From assembly GCF_003669035.1 (NCBI RefSeq), contig NZ_CP033070.1:3162001-3226000 (forward strand): 64,000 bases of DNA, in the 5' to 3' direction. Within the stretch, counting starts at the first letter, position 1. Every line of letters begins with the position of its first letter. Made by a program: the position numbers and the translations under genes. The notes under the pieces were generated by a model. It was given only the letters and a program-made list of their open reading frames with translations, was not told the origin of the DNA and did not search any database. The DNA comes from Chryseobacterium sp. 3008163. Its GTDB lineage: Bacteria > Bacteroidota > Bacteroidia > Flavobacteriales > Weeksellaceae. Below, piece by piece: positions 43,220 to 52,611 of this stretch.

Positions 43220-43318
43220 AGTTCTGAATTTGGAATATTAAAATTATAAAAAAAAATATGGAATGTAACATCATTTTATAAAAAAAACTGCGTTATGAAT
43301 AAAATCATTAAAATTTCT

Positions 43319-43326
43319 TAAATTTG
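43319..43326 (+). promoter_or_regulatory. -7 promoter box of ruvX-def
   Basis: TAAATTTG is an exact TAnnTTTG match. The ruvX ATG begins 7 nt after it, leaving at most a nucleotide or two of leader. Confidence 0.55.
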
Positions 43327-43333
43327 CAGACTT

Positions 43334-43750
43334 ATGGGACAAATCCTTGCGATAGACTACGGAAAGGCTCGTTGTGGTATTGCGGTGACCGATGATATGA
43401 GGATTATTGCTAGTGCACTGCAGACTGTAGAAACAAAGTTTTTGATGGGATTTTTGAAAAAATATTTCAATGAAAACAAAGTAGAAGACATTGTAGTAGG
43501 TCTTCCCATAGATTTGCGGGGAAATCTTTCTGAGGTGGAAACGGATATTCTGAAATTTATAGAACTTTTCGGTAAAGAGTTTCCCGATATTCAGGTTCAT
43601 CGTTTGGATGAAAGATTTACGTCAAAAATGGCTTCGTTTTTTATCTCCCAAAGCGGAAAAAGTAAAAAACAGAGACAGGAGAAAGGATTAATAGATAGAG
43701 TAAGTGCAACCATCATATTGCAAAATTTTTTAGAACAAAGAACAAGATGA
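43334..43750 (+). CDS. ruvX: YqgF/RuvX nuclease
   Basis: A 138-residue RNase H-fold protein annotated as a Holliday junction resolvase and implicated in 16S rRNA 5'-end processing. Conserved acidic motifs are ILAIDYGKARCGIAV, VVGLPIDLRGN and HRLDERFTSKMA. It overlaps def by 4 nt (ATGA), so translation is coupled. A very short leader is predicted. Confidence 0.95.
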   Translation: MGQILAIDYGKARCGIAVTDDMRIIASALQTVETKFLMGFLKKYFNENKVEDIVVGLPIDLRGNLSEVETDILKFIELFGKEFPDIQVHRLDERFTSKMASFFISQSGKSKKQRQEKGLIDRVSATIILQNFLEQRTR

Positions 43751-44319
43751 TTTTACCAATTAGAGCCTTTGGAGATCCTGTTTTGAGAAAAGTAGGAAAA
43801 GAAATAGATCAAGATTATCCTGGTTTGCAGGAACTCATCGACAATATGTTTGATACGATGAATAGTGCCAATGGTATAGGTCTTGCAGCACCACAGATTG
43901 GTTTAGACATCCGTCTGTTTATCGTAGATGTTTCGCCTTTGGCAGGCGATGAAGATTATGAAGATATTGCTGAAGAGTTAAAAGACTTCAAGAAAGTATT
44001 CATCAACGCTCAGATTCTTGAAGAATCGGGGGAAGAGTGGAAATTTAATGAAGGCTGTCTTTCGATTCCTGATGTGCGAGAAGATGTCAAAAGAAAAAGT
44101 ACGATCGTTATAGAATATTATGACGAAAATTTTGTTAAGCATAAAGAAACTTTTTCCGATATTAGAGCCCGCGTAATTCAGCATGAGTATGATCATATTG
44201 AAGGGACGCTGTTTACCGATCATTTAAGCTCTTTAAAGAAAAAATTGGTAAAAGGTAAATTGGTTAAAATTTCTCAAGGTGATGTATCGATCAGCTACAA
44301 AATGAGATTTCCAAAATAG
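43747..44319 (+). CDS. def: Peptide deformylase
   Basis: A 190-residue metalloenzyme removing the formyl group from nascent N-terminal methionine. The three motifs are GIGLAAPQIG, EGCLSIPDVRE (cysteine ligand) and QHEYDHIEGTLF (HExxH). Length is normal for the bacterial type I enzyme. Its ATG overlaps the ruvX stop. No terminator is obvious before the DUF5606 gene 80 nt downstream. Confidence 0.97.
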   Translation: MILPIRAFGDPVLRKVGKEIDQDYPGLQELIDNMFDTMNSANGIGLAAPQIGLDIRLFIVDVSPLAGDEDYEDIAEELKDFKKVFINAQILEESGEEWKFNEGCLSIPDVREDVKRKSTIVIEYYDENFVKHKETFSDIRARVIQHEYDHIEGTLFTDHLSSLKKKLVKGKLVKISQGDVSISYKMRFPK

Positions 44320-44399
44320 TAAAATAGAAAATAAGTAAATAAATAATAAACTGCAGTTTGTCTTGAGCAGATTGCTAAAAATTTAAAAAAAATAAGATT

Positions 44400-44963
44400 A
44401 TGCTGTTAGAAAAAATAATTTCGATTTCTGGTAAACCAGGTCTTTACAAATTAGTTTCGCAATTGAAAAACGGATTTATTATTGAAGACGTTACAACAAA
44501 AAAGAAGGTAAGCATCGGTAACTCAAGTCAAGTGAGCTTGTTAGATAATATTGCAATGTTTACATTCGATAAAGAAGTTCCTTTATTTGAAGTTTTTGAA
44601 AATATTGCTAAAAACTACGAGTACAAAGAAACAATTTCTCACAAATCTACTGAAGATGAGTTGAGAGAATTTATGGGAGCTTCACTTCCAAACTACGATA
44701 CAGAAAGAGTATATTTTTCTGATATCAAAAAATTAGCTCAATGGTATAATATCCTTCACAAAGCAGGATATGTTACTCCAGAAAGCTTCGTAAAAGCTGA
44801 GCCTGAAACTGTAGAAGGAGAAAGCGCAGAAGGTGATATCACTGCAGATAAAGCAGCTCCGAAAAAAGCAGCTCCAAAAGCTGACAAGCCTGCAACTCCA
44901 AAAGTAAAAGCAAGTACAGGAGCAAAAGCAGCTACAAAAAGTACACACAGAAAAATGGGATAA
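44400..44963 (+). CDS. DUF5606 family protein
   Basis: A 187-residue cytosolic protein of unknown function conserved in Bacteroidetes. The family N-terminus MLLEKIISISGKPGLYKLVSQ and KNGFIIEDVTTKKKVSIG, then YDTERVYFSDIKKLAQWYNIL, match DUF5606. A low-complexity Ala/Lys/Pro tail (about 150-187) is probably disordered and could contact nucleic acid. The start shows no exact -7 box. A terminator follows. Confidence 0.85.
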   Translation: MLLEKIISISGKPGLYKLVSQLKNGFIIEDVTTKKKVSIGNSSQVSLLDNIAMFTFDKEVPLFEVFENIAKNYEYKETISHKSTEDELREFMGASLPNYDTERVYFSDIKKLAQWYNILHKAGYVTPESFVKAEPETVEGESAEGDITADKAAPKKAAPKADKPATPKVKASTGAKAATKSTHRKMG

Positions 44964-44985
44964 TTTAATTTATCTGAATTTATAC

Positions 44986-45015
44986 AAAACCTTATCAGCG
45001 ATGATGAGGTTTTTT
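44986..45015 (+). terminator. Intrinsic terminator after the DUF5606 gene
   Basis: AAAACCTTATC and GATGAGGTTTT form an 11-bp stem with one G-T pair around AGCGAT, followed by T. Confidence 0.7.
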
Positions 45016-45049
45016 GTTTTTGGGCTAAAAAATTTGACTTAGAAAAATG

Positions 45050-45187
45050 GAGCGTTAAGAAAATTAAAAGTTAATCCGTTAAAAAATTCCCACTGTTTGA
45101 AGCGCGATATCAATTTTGAACTAAAGAATTGATTTAGAATTCGCGCAAGTTTTGGGAATTTTAGGATTGACTTTTAATTTTTAGCGG
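45050..45187. repeat. Large foldback element, about 137 bp
   Basis: The outer arms pair over about 26 bp with few mismatches (TTAAAAGTTAATCC and AAATTCCCA on the left, TGGGAATTTT and GGATTGACTTTTAA on the right). They extend outward to GCGTTAA and TTAGCGG. Inner arms GCGCG/CGCGC and CAATT/AATTG continue the stem, so nearly the whole element can fold on itself. It contains no ORF and lies in a gap of 319 bp before mazG. Confidence 0.6.
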
Positions 45188-45211
45188 AAGTTTCCAAGTC
45201 TTGAACTTTTG

Positions 45212-45237
45212 GTTCTTTTGTTTCAAGACAAAAGAAC
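45212..45237. repeat. Hairpin just upstream of the mazG promoter
   Basis: GTTCTTTTG (45212-45220) and CAAAAGAAC (45229-45237) are perfect inverted repeats around eight bases, 15 nt before the mazG -7 box. It may be a second dispersed repeat next to the foldback or a binding site. Confidence 0.4.
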
Positions 45238-45252
45238 TAATAAAGATTTACT

Positions 45253-45260
45253 TAAATTTG
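45253..45260 (+). promoter_or_regulatory. -7 promoter box of mazG
   Basis: TAAATTTG is an exact TAnnTTTG match, 22 nt before the ATG. Confidence 0.5.
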
Positions 45261-45282
45261 TACCACTTTTTAATTCTCAATT

Positions 45283-46050
45283 ATGAACACCAGACAGGAA
45301 AAACTCGAAGCTTTTGGAAGACTTTTGGATATTATGGATGACCTTCGTGAAAAATGTCCGTGGGATCAGAAACAGACGCTTCAGACGCTTCGTCATTTGA
45401 CGTTGGAAGAAACGTATGAACTTTCAGATGCGCTATTGCAGGAAGATTTAACTGAAATTAAAAAAGAACTCGGTGATGTACTTCTGCATCTGGTTTTTTA
45501 TGCTAAAATAGGGTCGGAGAAACAGAGTTTTGATATTGCTGATGTTATTAATTCTTTAAATGAAAAACTGATTTTCCGTCATCCTCATATTTATGGTGAT
45601 GTCGAAGTGAAAGATGAAGAAGAGGTAAAACAGAATTGGGAAAAACTGAAGCTGAAAGAGGGAAATAAATCTATTTTAGGCGGAGTTCCGAAAGGTTTAC
45701 CGAGTATGGTAAAAGCGTACAGAATTCAGGATAAAGTGAAAGGAATTGGTTTTGAATTTCATGATGCGGAAGATGCATGGAAAAAAGTCGATGAAGAGAT
45801 TCAGGAATTTCATGATGAAACCGATTCAGATAAAAAAGAACAGGAATTAGGAGATGTATTTTTCTCATTAATCAATTACGCCAGAATTTCTGGTTTAAAT
45901 CCAGATTCTGCGTTAGAGAGAACCAATTTGAAGTTCATTTCAAGATTCCAAAAGATGGAAAATTTAGCATTAAAAGAAAATTTAAAATTGGGAGAAATGT
46001 CTTTGGAAGAAATGGATGTTCTCTGGGAAAAAGCAAAACGTTTTGAATAA
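45283..46050 (+). CDS. mazG: Nucleoside triphosphate pyrophosphohydrolase MazG
   Basis: A 255-residue all-alpha NTP pyrophosphohydrolase that sanitises the nucleotide pool. Two MazG domains are visible, each with the acidic metal motif: LEETYELSDAL with KKELGDVLLHLVFYAK, and VDEEIQEFHDE with EQELGDVFFSLINYA. The N-terminal CPWDQKQTLQTL is diagnostic. The FUSC gene starts directly after the stop codon. Confidence 0.96.
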   Translation: MNTRQEKLEAFGRLLDIMDDLREKCPWDQKQTLQTLRHLTLEETYELSDALLQEDLTEIKKELGDVLLHLVFYAKIGSEKQSFDIADVINSLNEKLIFRHPHIYGDVEVKDEEEVKQNWEKLKLKEGNKSILGGVPKGLPSMVKAYRIQDKVKGIGFEFHDAEDAWKKVDEEIQEFHDETDSDKKEQELGDVFFSLINYARISGLNPDSALERTNLKFISRFQKMENLALKENLKLGEMSLEEMDVLWEKAKRFE

Positions 46051-47130
46051 ATGAAAACCGATCATTCAGCACAAAACCGATTTCAATATCTGATTGAAAT
46101 TAAGAAAACCGAAAGAAAATGGCATTTTCCGTTTCTTGCGGCTTTGTGCATTGGTACGCCGCTTTTGCTGGGCTGGTTTTCCGGAAAACCAAACTACGGA
46201 AGTCTGTCGAGTTTGGGTGCGTTGACGATCTTGTATTTCACTACAGCACCGATCAGTCAGCGAATGATTCATCTGGCGGTCTGCGCTTTCGGAATTATTT
46301 TTTCCTTTACCATCAGTCTTTTTTTTAGCTTTAATATTTATATGGCGGCTTTGTCCTTCGGGATTGTTTCTTTTCTGTCACATTTTATTACTTCTTATTT
46401 TAAAATTCCACCGCCGGGAAATTTTTTCTTCATTATGCTTGCGGCAATGGCAAGTACTTTTCAGTTTGATTTGGAAATGATTCCTATGAGAGTTGGATTA
46501 GTCGCAATGGGAGCCATTTTATCATGTTCGTTGGCTTTTATTTATTCCGTTTTTGTTGAAAAGAGTGAAGTGGTGACTGTTCCCCGAAGAGTTTTTAAGA
46601 AAAAAAGATATACCAAATTTGTAGAAAGTACGATTATTGGTTTAATCATGATGCTGACATTAATTGTCGGTCATCTTTTAAAATTTCAGAATACGTACTG
46701 GATTTCTATTTCCACCGTTGCCATTATTCAGGGACGGAATTTCGAGCATGTACGCCAAAGAAATATGCACCGGATTTTCGGAACTTTTATTGGTCTCGGT
46801 TTAGCTTCGCTGATTCTACTTTTTGATCCTGAAAAGATTCTAATGATAGGAATTATCGTAGTTTTACAGTTCATTGTAGAATTAATGATTGTGAGAAATT
46901 ATGGTTTGGCCGTGATCTTTATTACACCACTTACCTTACTTTTAATAGAAGCGGGAAGTCCTATTCATCATGATGTTGAAAATCTCATGGAGGCGAGATT
47001 ACTCGATACGATTATCGGAAGTTTGATGGGATTGGCAGCCGGTTTTTTTCTACATCATCAGCAAATCATCAATCAACTGGAGAAAAATATTAGGTATTCT
47101 TTTTTTCAGTTTAAAAAATTAAAAAAATAA
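46051..47130 (+). CDS. FUSC family inner-membrane protein
   Basis: A 359-residue protein with two sets of transmembrane helices (about 25-165 and 190-345), resembling the FUSC/YccS family of aromatic-acid exporter-like proteins. The motif QNTYWISISTVAIIQGRNFEHVRQR followed by GTFIGLGLASLILL matches the FUSC repeat. Transport of a specific compound cannot be inferred. It begins at the base after the mazG stop and ends 4 nt before the next gene, so all three are probably one operon. Confidence 0.87.
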   Translation: MKTDHSAQNRFQYLIEIKKTERKWHFPFLAALCIGTPLLLGWFSGKPNYGSLSSLGALTILYFTTAPISQRMIHLAVCAFGIIFSFTISLFFSFNIYMAALSFGIVSFLSHFITSYFKIPPPGNFFFIMLAAMASTFQFDLEMIPMRVGLVAMGAILSCSLAFIYSVFVEKSEVVTVPRRVFKKKRYTKFVESTIIGLIMMLTLIVGHLLKFQNTYWISISTVAIIQGRNFEHVRQRNMHRIFGTFIGLGLASLILLFDPEKILMIGIIVVLQFIVELMIVRNYGLAVIFITPLTLLLIEAGSPIHHDVENLMEARLLDTIIGSLMGLAAGFFLHHQQIINQLEKNIRYSFFQFKKLKK

Positions 47131-47134
47131 AATT

Positions 47135-48004
47135 ATGCGCATTCTTGTTGTATTCGCTTTCATGTTATTAAGTTGTAATCCGAAAGCTCAGGATTCAGTA
47201 ACCCAATCACAGGACGATTTGAAAACAGAATTTTCACTTCCCAAAAAACTGAAAGAAGTTTCTGGGATTGCTCTTTCGCAGGATCAGAAAACCATTTGGG
47301 CCATCGAAGATGCAGGAAATAAAAATGTAGTGTACGGGCTGAACAGAAAGGGCGAGCAAATCGCTGACGTTTTGGTGGAAAACGCTGAAAACAATGATTG
47401 GGAAGATATTACAAAAGATGCAGCCGGAAATATCTACATCGGAGATTTCGGAAATAATGAAAACGACAGACAAAATCTTTCCATTTTAAAATTAGATTTA
47501 AAAACTGATTCTCAGAAATCTACAAAGGTTATTCAGACAACGAAATTTCATTACGAAGGACAGACTGAGTTTCCGCCTAAAAAATCAAATTTACTGTACG
47601 ATTGTGAAGCTTTTGTAGAGAAAGACGGCAGTTTTTACCTGTTCACCAAAAACAGAAGCAAAGGTTTTGACGGAACTTTTCTGGTTTTCCAGATTCCTAA
47701 TAAAGAAGGTGATTTTGAAGCGAAATTGGTTGGTAAATTGAAACTTGAAGGAGGTTACAGCGATGCAGCAATTACTTCAGCAACCATCAATTCAAAAAAT
47801 CAGATTGCTTTGCTGAATCATAAAAATATCAACTTACTTTCCGGATTTACCGCAAATGATTTTAGTACAGCCAAAGTCCAGAAAATACCATTGAATCATA
47901 ATTCGCAAAAGGAAGCGGTCGTTTTTGTTGATGATAAAACGTTGTTAATTGCTGATGAAAAGGATAAGAAAACGGGAGGGAATGTGTATAATTTTAAATT
48001 GTAA
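47135..48004 (+). CDS. Lipoprotein with beta-propeller-like repeats
   Basis: A 289-residue lipoprotein (MRILVVFAFMLLSC, Cys14). The mature part has propeller-like blades such as EVSGIALSQDQKTIWAIEDAG, then WEDITKDAAGNIYIGDFGNNEN and KEAVVFVDDKTLLIADE. This resembles the SdiA-regulated/esterase-like propellers, but I cannot assign a specific family. It follows FUSC by 4 nt. A role in the envelope is inferred only from the lipid anchor. Confidence 0.78.
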   Translation: MRILVVFAFMLLSCNPKAQDSVTQSQDDLKTEFSLPKKLKEVSGIALSQDQKTIWAIEDAGNKNVVYGLNRKGEQIADVLVENAENNDWEDITKDAAGNIYIGDFGNNENDRQNLSILKLDLKTDSQKSTKVIQTTKFHYEGQTEFPPKKSNLLYDCEAFVEKDGSFYLFTKNRSKGFDGTFLVFQIPNKEGDFEAKLVGKLKLEGGYSDAAITSATINSKNQIALLNHKNINLLSGFTANDFSTAKVQKIPLNHNSQKEAVVFVDDKTLLIADEKDKKTGGNVYNFKL

Positions 48005-48028
48005 ACTTTTTTAAGTTATTTAAAATAA

Positions 48029-48036
48029 TATCTTTG
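48029..48036 (+). promoter_or_regulatory. -7 promoter box of the amber-interrupted lipoprotein gene
   Basis: TATCTTTG is an exact TAnnTTTG match, 18 nt before the ATG at 48055. Confidence 0.45.
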
Positions 48037-48054
48037 CATCCAATTGACAATTTT

Positions 48055-48828
48055 ATGCAAAAATACCTTTATATTTTATTTATTCTCTGCTTAACTTCTT
48101 GTAGTGGAAATGATGACTCTTCAGAAAATCAGTTCAATGATTCAGCATTATTAGAACCCAACAAGATTCTTACATATTATGCAGAGTTGCCAACAGTAGG
48201 GAGTTTAAACTCTAATTGGTATTATGAATTCTTTTATGAAAATGGAAAGCTAAAGAGAATGAACGGAAAACTGGTAAAACAGTATAATGGAATTGAAATG
48301 TTTTCTAATAGCCCGTATTCAACATTATCTTATTCGGCTAATCAAGTTATTATTGAACATTCTGAGACTGATGGTGATATTAAAAAAGTCATTAACACGT
48401 TTGATAATGATAGATTGAAAAAGTCTGAAATGTACAGCTAGTATAATGAACTGATTGCAGAGAAAAATTTTTCTTATGAGGCAGATAAAATCTTAGTTCA
48501 TACAAAAAGGTACTCTTGGGATACTTATGATACTTACTATTTTAATTCTGCCAAAAATCTCATAAAAAGTGAGAAGTTAGAAAAATCAAGTAATGTAAGT
48601 AACAAATTGACAACAATATATTATTCTAATTTTGATACTGCTAAAAATCCGTATAAAAAATTATATCTGATGAATGAAAATTTTTTTGTCAAAAGTTTGT
48701 CGGCAAACAATTACAGAAAAATGTCTTACACTATTGAATATCTTCAAAATCCACAATCAGTTCCAGGAAATGGTAGTAGTGAATGGACTTATAATTATGA
48801 TTCCAATGGCCAAGTGATTATTAATTAA
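48055..48828 (+). pseudogene. Lipoprotein gene interrupted by an in-frame TAG
   Basis: The ATG at 48055 encodes a lipoprotein signal (MQKYLYILFILCLTSC) and continues in one frame to 48828. It is interrupted by a single TAG at 48439-48441, between KKSEMYS and YNELIAEKNFSYE. Both sides use the same codon style and the repeated YxxENGKL/YDSNGQV pattern of YD-like strands. A one-base substitution, rather than an indel, broke it. Product would be about 257 residues if read through. No family is recognised. The promoter looks intact, so the damage may be recent or a base-call error. Confidence 0.7.
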
Positions 48829-48871
48829 TATAAATTCTGATTACTAATTAGAGCATAAATTGTACTGAACT

Positions 48872-51800
48872 CTAAAAACTCAACCCCACACCACCGGAAA
48901 TCCTTCCGCCATCTTCCCCGGTAAAATAATCCACTCTCGCAGAGAACGTTTCCAGAATGTTCATCCAGAAACCTGCACCGACTCCTTGATGCCATTTGTC
49001 GGATTGTTCACCGTCTTTCCAGACTCTTCCTAAATCGTAGCCGACTAAAATTCCCAAGTTCGTAGGAACGATATTGTTTTTTACTCTTCCGAAATTCCAG
49101 CGGATTTCAGAATTATTGGCGAAATATGATTTCCCTGCAAACCTTTCATTTCTGTAAGCACGCATTCCGTTGTTTCCGCCGATGGCTGCAGCTTGGTAGA
49201 ATTCAAAATTATTATTGTTAATAATCATTGCGTTGCTCGAGTTGGCAAATACAAATTTTCCTCGCTTATCAATTCTGTGGAATAGATTTAAAGTTCCGTT
49301 GAAGTTGGCGAAGTTTTGATTAAATTCTGATAGATTGGCTTTCCAGCCTGCATTTAAAATCATTTCCAAACCTAAAGTAGGGAAGGCTTTATTGTCTAAA
49401 TTTTTAAAACTAAACGTATAGTTTGCGCCCGCAAATTGTTGTCCATTAAAAACTTCAGGATTTACATCTGGAGAAACAGCTATGAATCGGTCATCATTGA
49501 ACTGCACTTTAGCATGTTCAAAATTTAACTGAAACTGATGTTTCAGATTCAGCCAGCTCGTTTTTGAAATGGATGGCGCAAATTTAAACTGAGAAATTCG
49601 CACTCGGTTGTAGTCTCGGTTGTCTTCATCAGCATCATTCAAACTCTCATTACCCAAACCAAAGAATGTTCTTGCAAAAAACGGAGTGGTGTAGGTGGCG
49701 TCTATTCCTGCATCCCAACCAGCGATTGCCTTCTTGAAAATTCCTTTATAACCAACATTAAATCCGCCAGTTGCAGTATAAAAATTAGCGCTTAAACTAT
49801 GTTTTTGGGTGAAAGGGTCACGGATGAAATTATTGACTGTATAGTTTGCTACAATTCCTAGAATCACGCCGTCATCAGGATTGAAATTGGCCATTGGATA
49901 ACCTGCAAAGAAATTGTATTTCGGGTGCTTCCAGTTGTAGGTGTTGACGTCATAATCATTGCTGATATGTTTAGTTGCGGATTTTGCGTTGTAGGTATTT
50001 TTCTGTGATTTAAAATCATAAATCTTTACCTTACTTCCATTTTCTACATTGTAGGTGTCATGATTGTAACCACCAATTAATCGGATGTTTATTTTCGATG
50101 TTCCTTCTCCTGAAACTTCGTAAATATCATCTTCTTCCAAACCGTAGATCCAAAGTTCTTTGGTTTTGGTATCGTCATATTTCTTTTCAAAAACCAGCTC
50201 TTCACCTTTGTTTTTGTCTAATTGATATTGTTTTACTTCAACAGAATTTCCTGTTTTTGTGATTACAAATTTATCTTTGTTTACCGTTCCCGTTAAAGGA
50301 ATTTTTTCCTGCAAAACATCAAAATATCTCGTTGCATAATCTTCCAATTTGCCTTTTCTCAGCTTCAGTTTTCTTTGAATATCTGTAATGGTTTCGTCCT
50401 GAACTTCTTTAGGTAAATTATCAAATGCACGGTCGATATCGGTATCTGATAAATGTTTCTGAATGTATTTTGCCTGAGCCGTCCAGTCTTCCTGATTCGC
50501 ATTTTTCAGGAAAATTAAATCCATAGGATAAGGCTCCATGTTCATCCATCGTACGCTTTTTATATCGTCTTTAAATGTTTTCATGTGACGGATTGCAGGA
50601 ATATTCATCAAGACTTTAAAAGCTGCCCCATCGTAATTGCTAAATGCCTGATCTCTGTCACGCGGAATTGGTTTGTAAATCACTTTATCACCAACTTTGT
50701 ATTCTGCCCATTTCCATTGATCTTCGTGTCTGTCCCAATCACCGATCAGCATGTCAAAAATTCTTGCTCTGATGTAAAGATCCTGATCTACTGAATATTT
50801 ACCATCTTTTCGCATATTTTTCAGAACATCTGAAGTTGAAACGATGTCTAATGCATTATCCAATGACTGCAAAGTTTTCGGATCTGAAGAAAAACGTTCT
50901 TCAATCATATACAGTTCGTCACCGTAATTTTGATTGTATCGTCCTAAAGATTTTTGTTTTGGAATGTAATATAATTCAGGATTGCTGTGGAAAATATCCA
51001 ACTTGTCAATCATATTATTAACCGCAAAACCTGTAAAAGGATGATTTGTGGTATAAAAATCGAGTAAAAATCTTTCCGGAAATGTATTGTTGAGTTCGCT
51101 TCCGAAACTGTTTTTCTTGAAAGCCTGAGCATTCAGAAAACGGACTGCACTTTTCTTGATTCCACGCATCACAAATTCCTGTCCGTCGTTGGTTCTAAGA
51201 CGCAGACTGTTCGACTGATTTCCACCGCCTTCTCTGACAGGAGAATATCCGGGATTCATGTCTGAAAGATTTTTTGTTTTGGCTTCAATCGGAAGTGCGT
51301 AGTATTTTCTGTAATGATTTCCCCAAAGCCAAGAGTAGAATTTTCCTGCTTTAGTCTGTCTTTCGGAGTAAATCGTAGATGTTACGGTTACGGGTAAATT
51401 ATCCAGATAATTATTTTGGAACTCTTCTGGTTTTTTAAGAACTGCAATCTGAGTCAGCTTTTCAAGTTTATTGTTTTTGGTCGAAAAATATTCAACATCC
51501 GAACTTAAATCTTTTCTGAGATTTAAAACTGCAAATCCGCTTCCTCCATAGGAGAAATCTGTTTTTTGAGCAATTGTCGAAGGATCGGTTTTAGAACCCG
51601 CACCGCTGATGATTTGCTTGATATTTTTGTCTTCATGATATTGTAGATTATGGTCATGCCCGGAAACCAGAATCACATTTTCTTTATCCTGAATAATACT
51701 TTTGATTCTATTGGCAAACTCTGCATAATGCGCATTGCTAATATCCTCCATACTCGCTCCGGAAGAACTTCGCAAAACATTAATTAAACTTGCAACTCCC

Positions 51801-52585
51801 GGAATTGGAAGTTTACCCTGAAAAGAGGAAAGGTGAGATTTTGCAGAATTGAAACCTGCATGAACGCCCGAACTGATGACGGGATGATGTACGGCCACAA
51901 TGATTCTCTTATCCTGATTTTTTGTAATTAAATCTTTAAACTCGGCATAAAAATCGGCTGTCGTCTTGATGTCGCAGCCTTTATTGATCCCCGGATATTT
52001 GTCCCAATTTATAAGAGCCCATTCAGAATCAAGAACAATCAGTTTGATGTCTTTAGTTAAATTAATATCGTCAATCGGACAGGAGTTTTTAGGTAAAAAA
52101 GCTTTTTTATCATTCAGATAAGATTTTACAAACTCTTCCTGAGCTTTTAAACCTTCCACACCGTGATACCAATCGTGATTTCCTGGGATTACCAGTGTTT
52201 TTCCTTTAAAATTTTTGGTAATCGATAATTGATTTTCTAATTTTTGTTTGGCCAAAGGATACCCTTTATCACTTTCTTTTGGCATTCCCAGCGGATAAAT
52301 ATTATCTCCCAAAAACAGAAGCATTGAATTTTTATCGGCCGAATCTAATTTATTTTTAATGAAATTTAAAGTATGCTGCGCTTGCGGTTCATCTGCGTTT
52401 CCGGCATCACCAACGAGGAAAATTTTAAAATCATTTTCAGTTCTTATGTCAGAATTTTGTATTTCATGCACGTTTTTTCCTTTTTGTACGTTATAGGTTG
52501 CACACGAAAACAAAAATCCGGAAAGAAGGATAACTCTCGCACTCGCCGAGAATATTTTTCGATCAAATTTAAAGGATAAATTCAT
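48872..52585 (-). CDS. Metallophosphoesterase fused to an outer-membrane BamA-like barrel
   Basis: A 1237-residue envelope protein. A lipoprotein-like signal (lipobox LFSC, Cys28) precedes a calcineurin-type phosphoesterase (about 50-330): FLVGDAGNAD, LFLGDNIYPLG, IPGNHDWYHG, VAVHHPVIS and VSGHDHNLQ. A middle region (about 430-780) includes RFLLDFYTTNHPFTGFA and DWDRHEDQWKWAEY. The C-terminus (about 900-1237) is a surface-antigen/BamA-type beta-barrel ending GGRISGGVGLSF with the terminal Phe expected of barrels. It may be a surface or periplasmic phosphatase displayed on a barrel; substrate unknown. Confidence 0.88.
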   Translation of the reverse strand: MNLSFKFDRKIFSASARVILLSGFLFSCATYNVQKGKNVHEIQNSDIRTENDFKIFLVGDAGNADEPQAQHTLNFIKNKLDSADKNSMLLFLGDNIYPLGMPKESDKGYPLAKQKLENQLSITKNFKGKTLVIPGNHDWYHGVEGLKAQEEFVKSYLNDKKAFLPKNSCPIDDINLTKDIKLIVLDSEWALINWDKYPGINKGCDIKTTADFYAEFKDLITKNQDKRIIVAVHHPVISSGVHAGFNSAKSHLSSFQGKLPIPGVASLINVLRSSSGASMEDISNAHYAEFANRIKSIIQDKENVILVSGHDHNLQYHEDKNIKQIISGAGSKTDPSTIAQKTDFSYGGSGFAVLNLRKDLSSDVEYFSTKNNKLEKLTQIAVLKKPEEFQNNYLDNLPVTVTSTIYSERQTKAGKFYSWLWGNHYRKYYALPIEAKTKNLSDMNPGYSPVREGGGNQSNSLRLRTNDGQEFVMRGIKKSAVRFLNAQAFKKNSFGSELNNTFPERFLLDFYTTNHPFTGFAVNNMIDKLDIFHSNPELYYIPKQKSLGRYNQNYGDELYMIEERFSSDPKTLQSLDNALDIVSTSDVLKNMRKDGKYSVDQDLYIRARIFDMLIGDWDRHEDQWKWAEYKVGDKVIYKPIPRDRDQAFSNYDGAAFKVLMNIPAIRHMKTFKDDIKSVRWMNMEPYPMDLIFLKNANQEDWTAQAKYIQKHLSDTDIDRAFDNLPKEVQDETITDIQRKLKLRKGKLEDYATRYFDVLQEKIPLTGTVNKDKFVITKTGNSVEVKQYQLDKNKGEELVFEKKYDDTKTKELWIYGLEEDDIYEVSGEGTSKINIRLIGGYNHDTYNVENGSKVKIYDFKSQKNTYNAKSATKHISNDYDVNTYNWKHPKYNFFAGYPMANFNPDDGVILGIVANYTVNNFIRDPFTQKHSLSANFYTATGGFNVGYKGIFKKAIAGWDAGIDATYTTPFFARTFFGLGNESLNDADEDNRDYNRVRISQFKFAPSISKTSWLNLKHQFQLNFEHAKVQFNDDRFIAVSPDVNPEVFNGQQFAGANYTFSFKNLDNKAFPTLGLEMILNAGWKANLSEFNQNFANFNGTLNLFHRIDKRGKFVFANSSNAMIINNNNFEFYQAAAIGGNNGMRAYRNERFAGKSYFANNSEIRWNFGRVKNNIVPTNLGILVGYDLGRVWKDGEQSDKWHQGVGAGFWMNILETFSARVDYFTGEDGGRISGGVGLSF

Positions 52586-52611
52586 ACATTTACATTAAGA
52601 AAAATTCAGAA

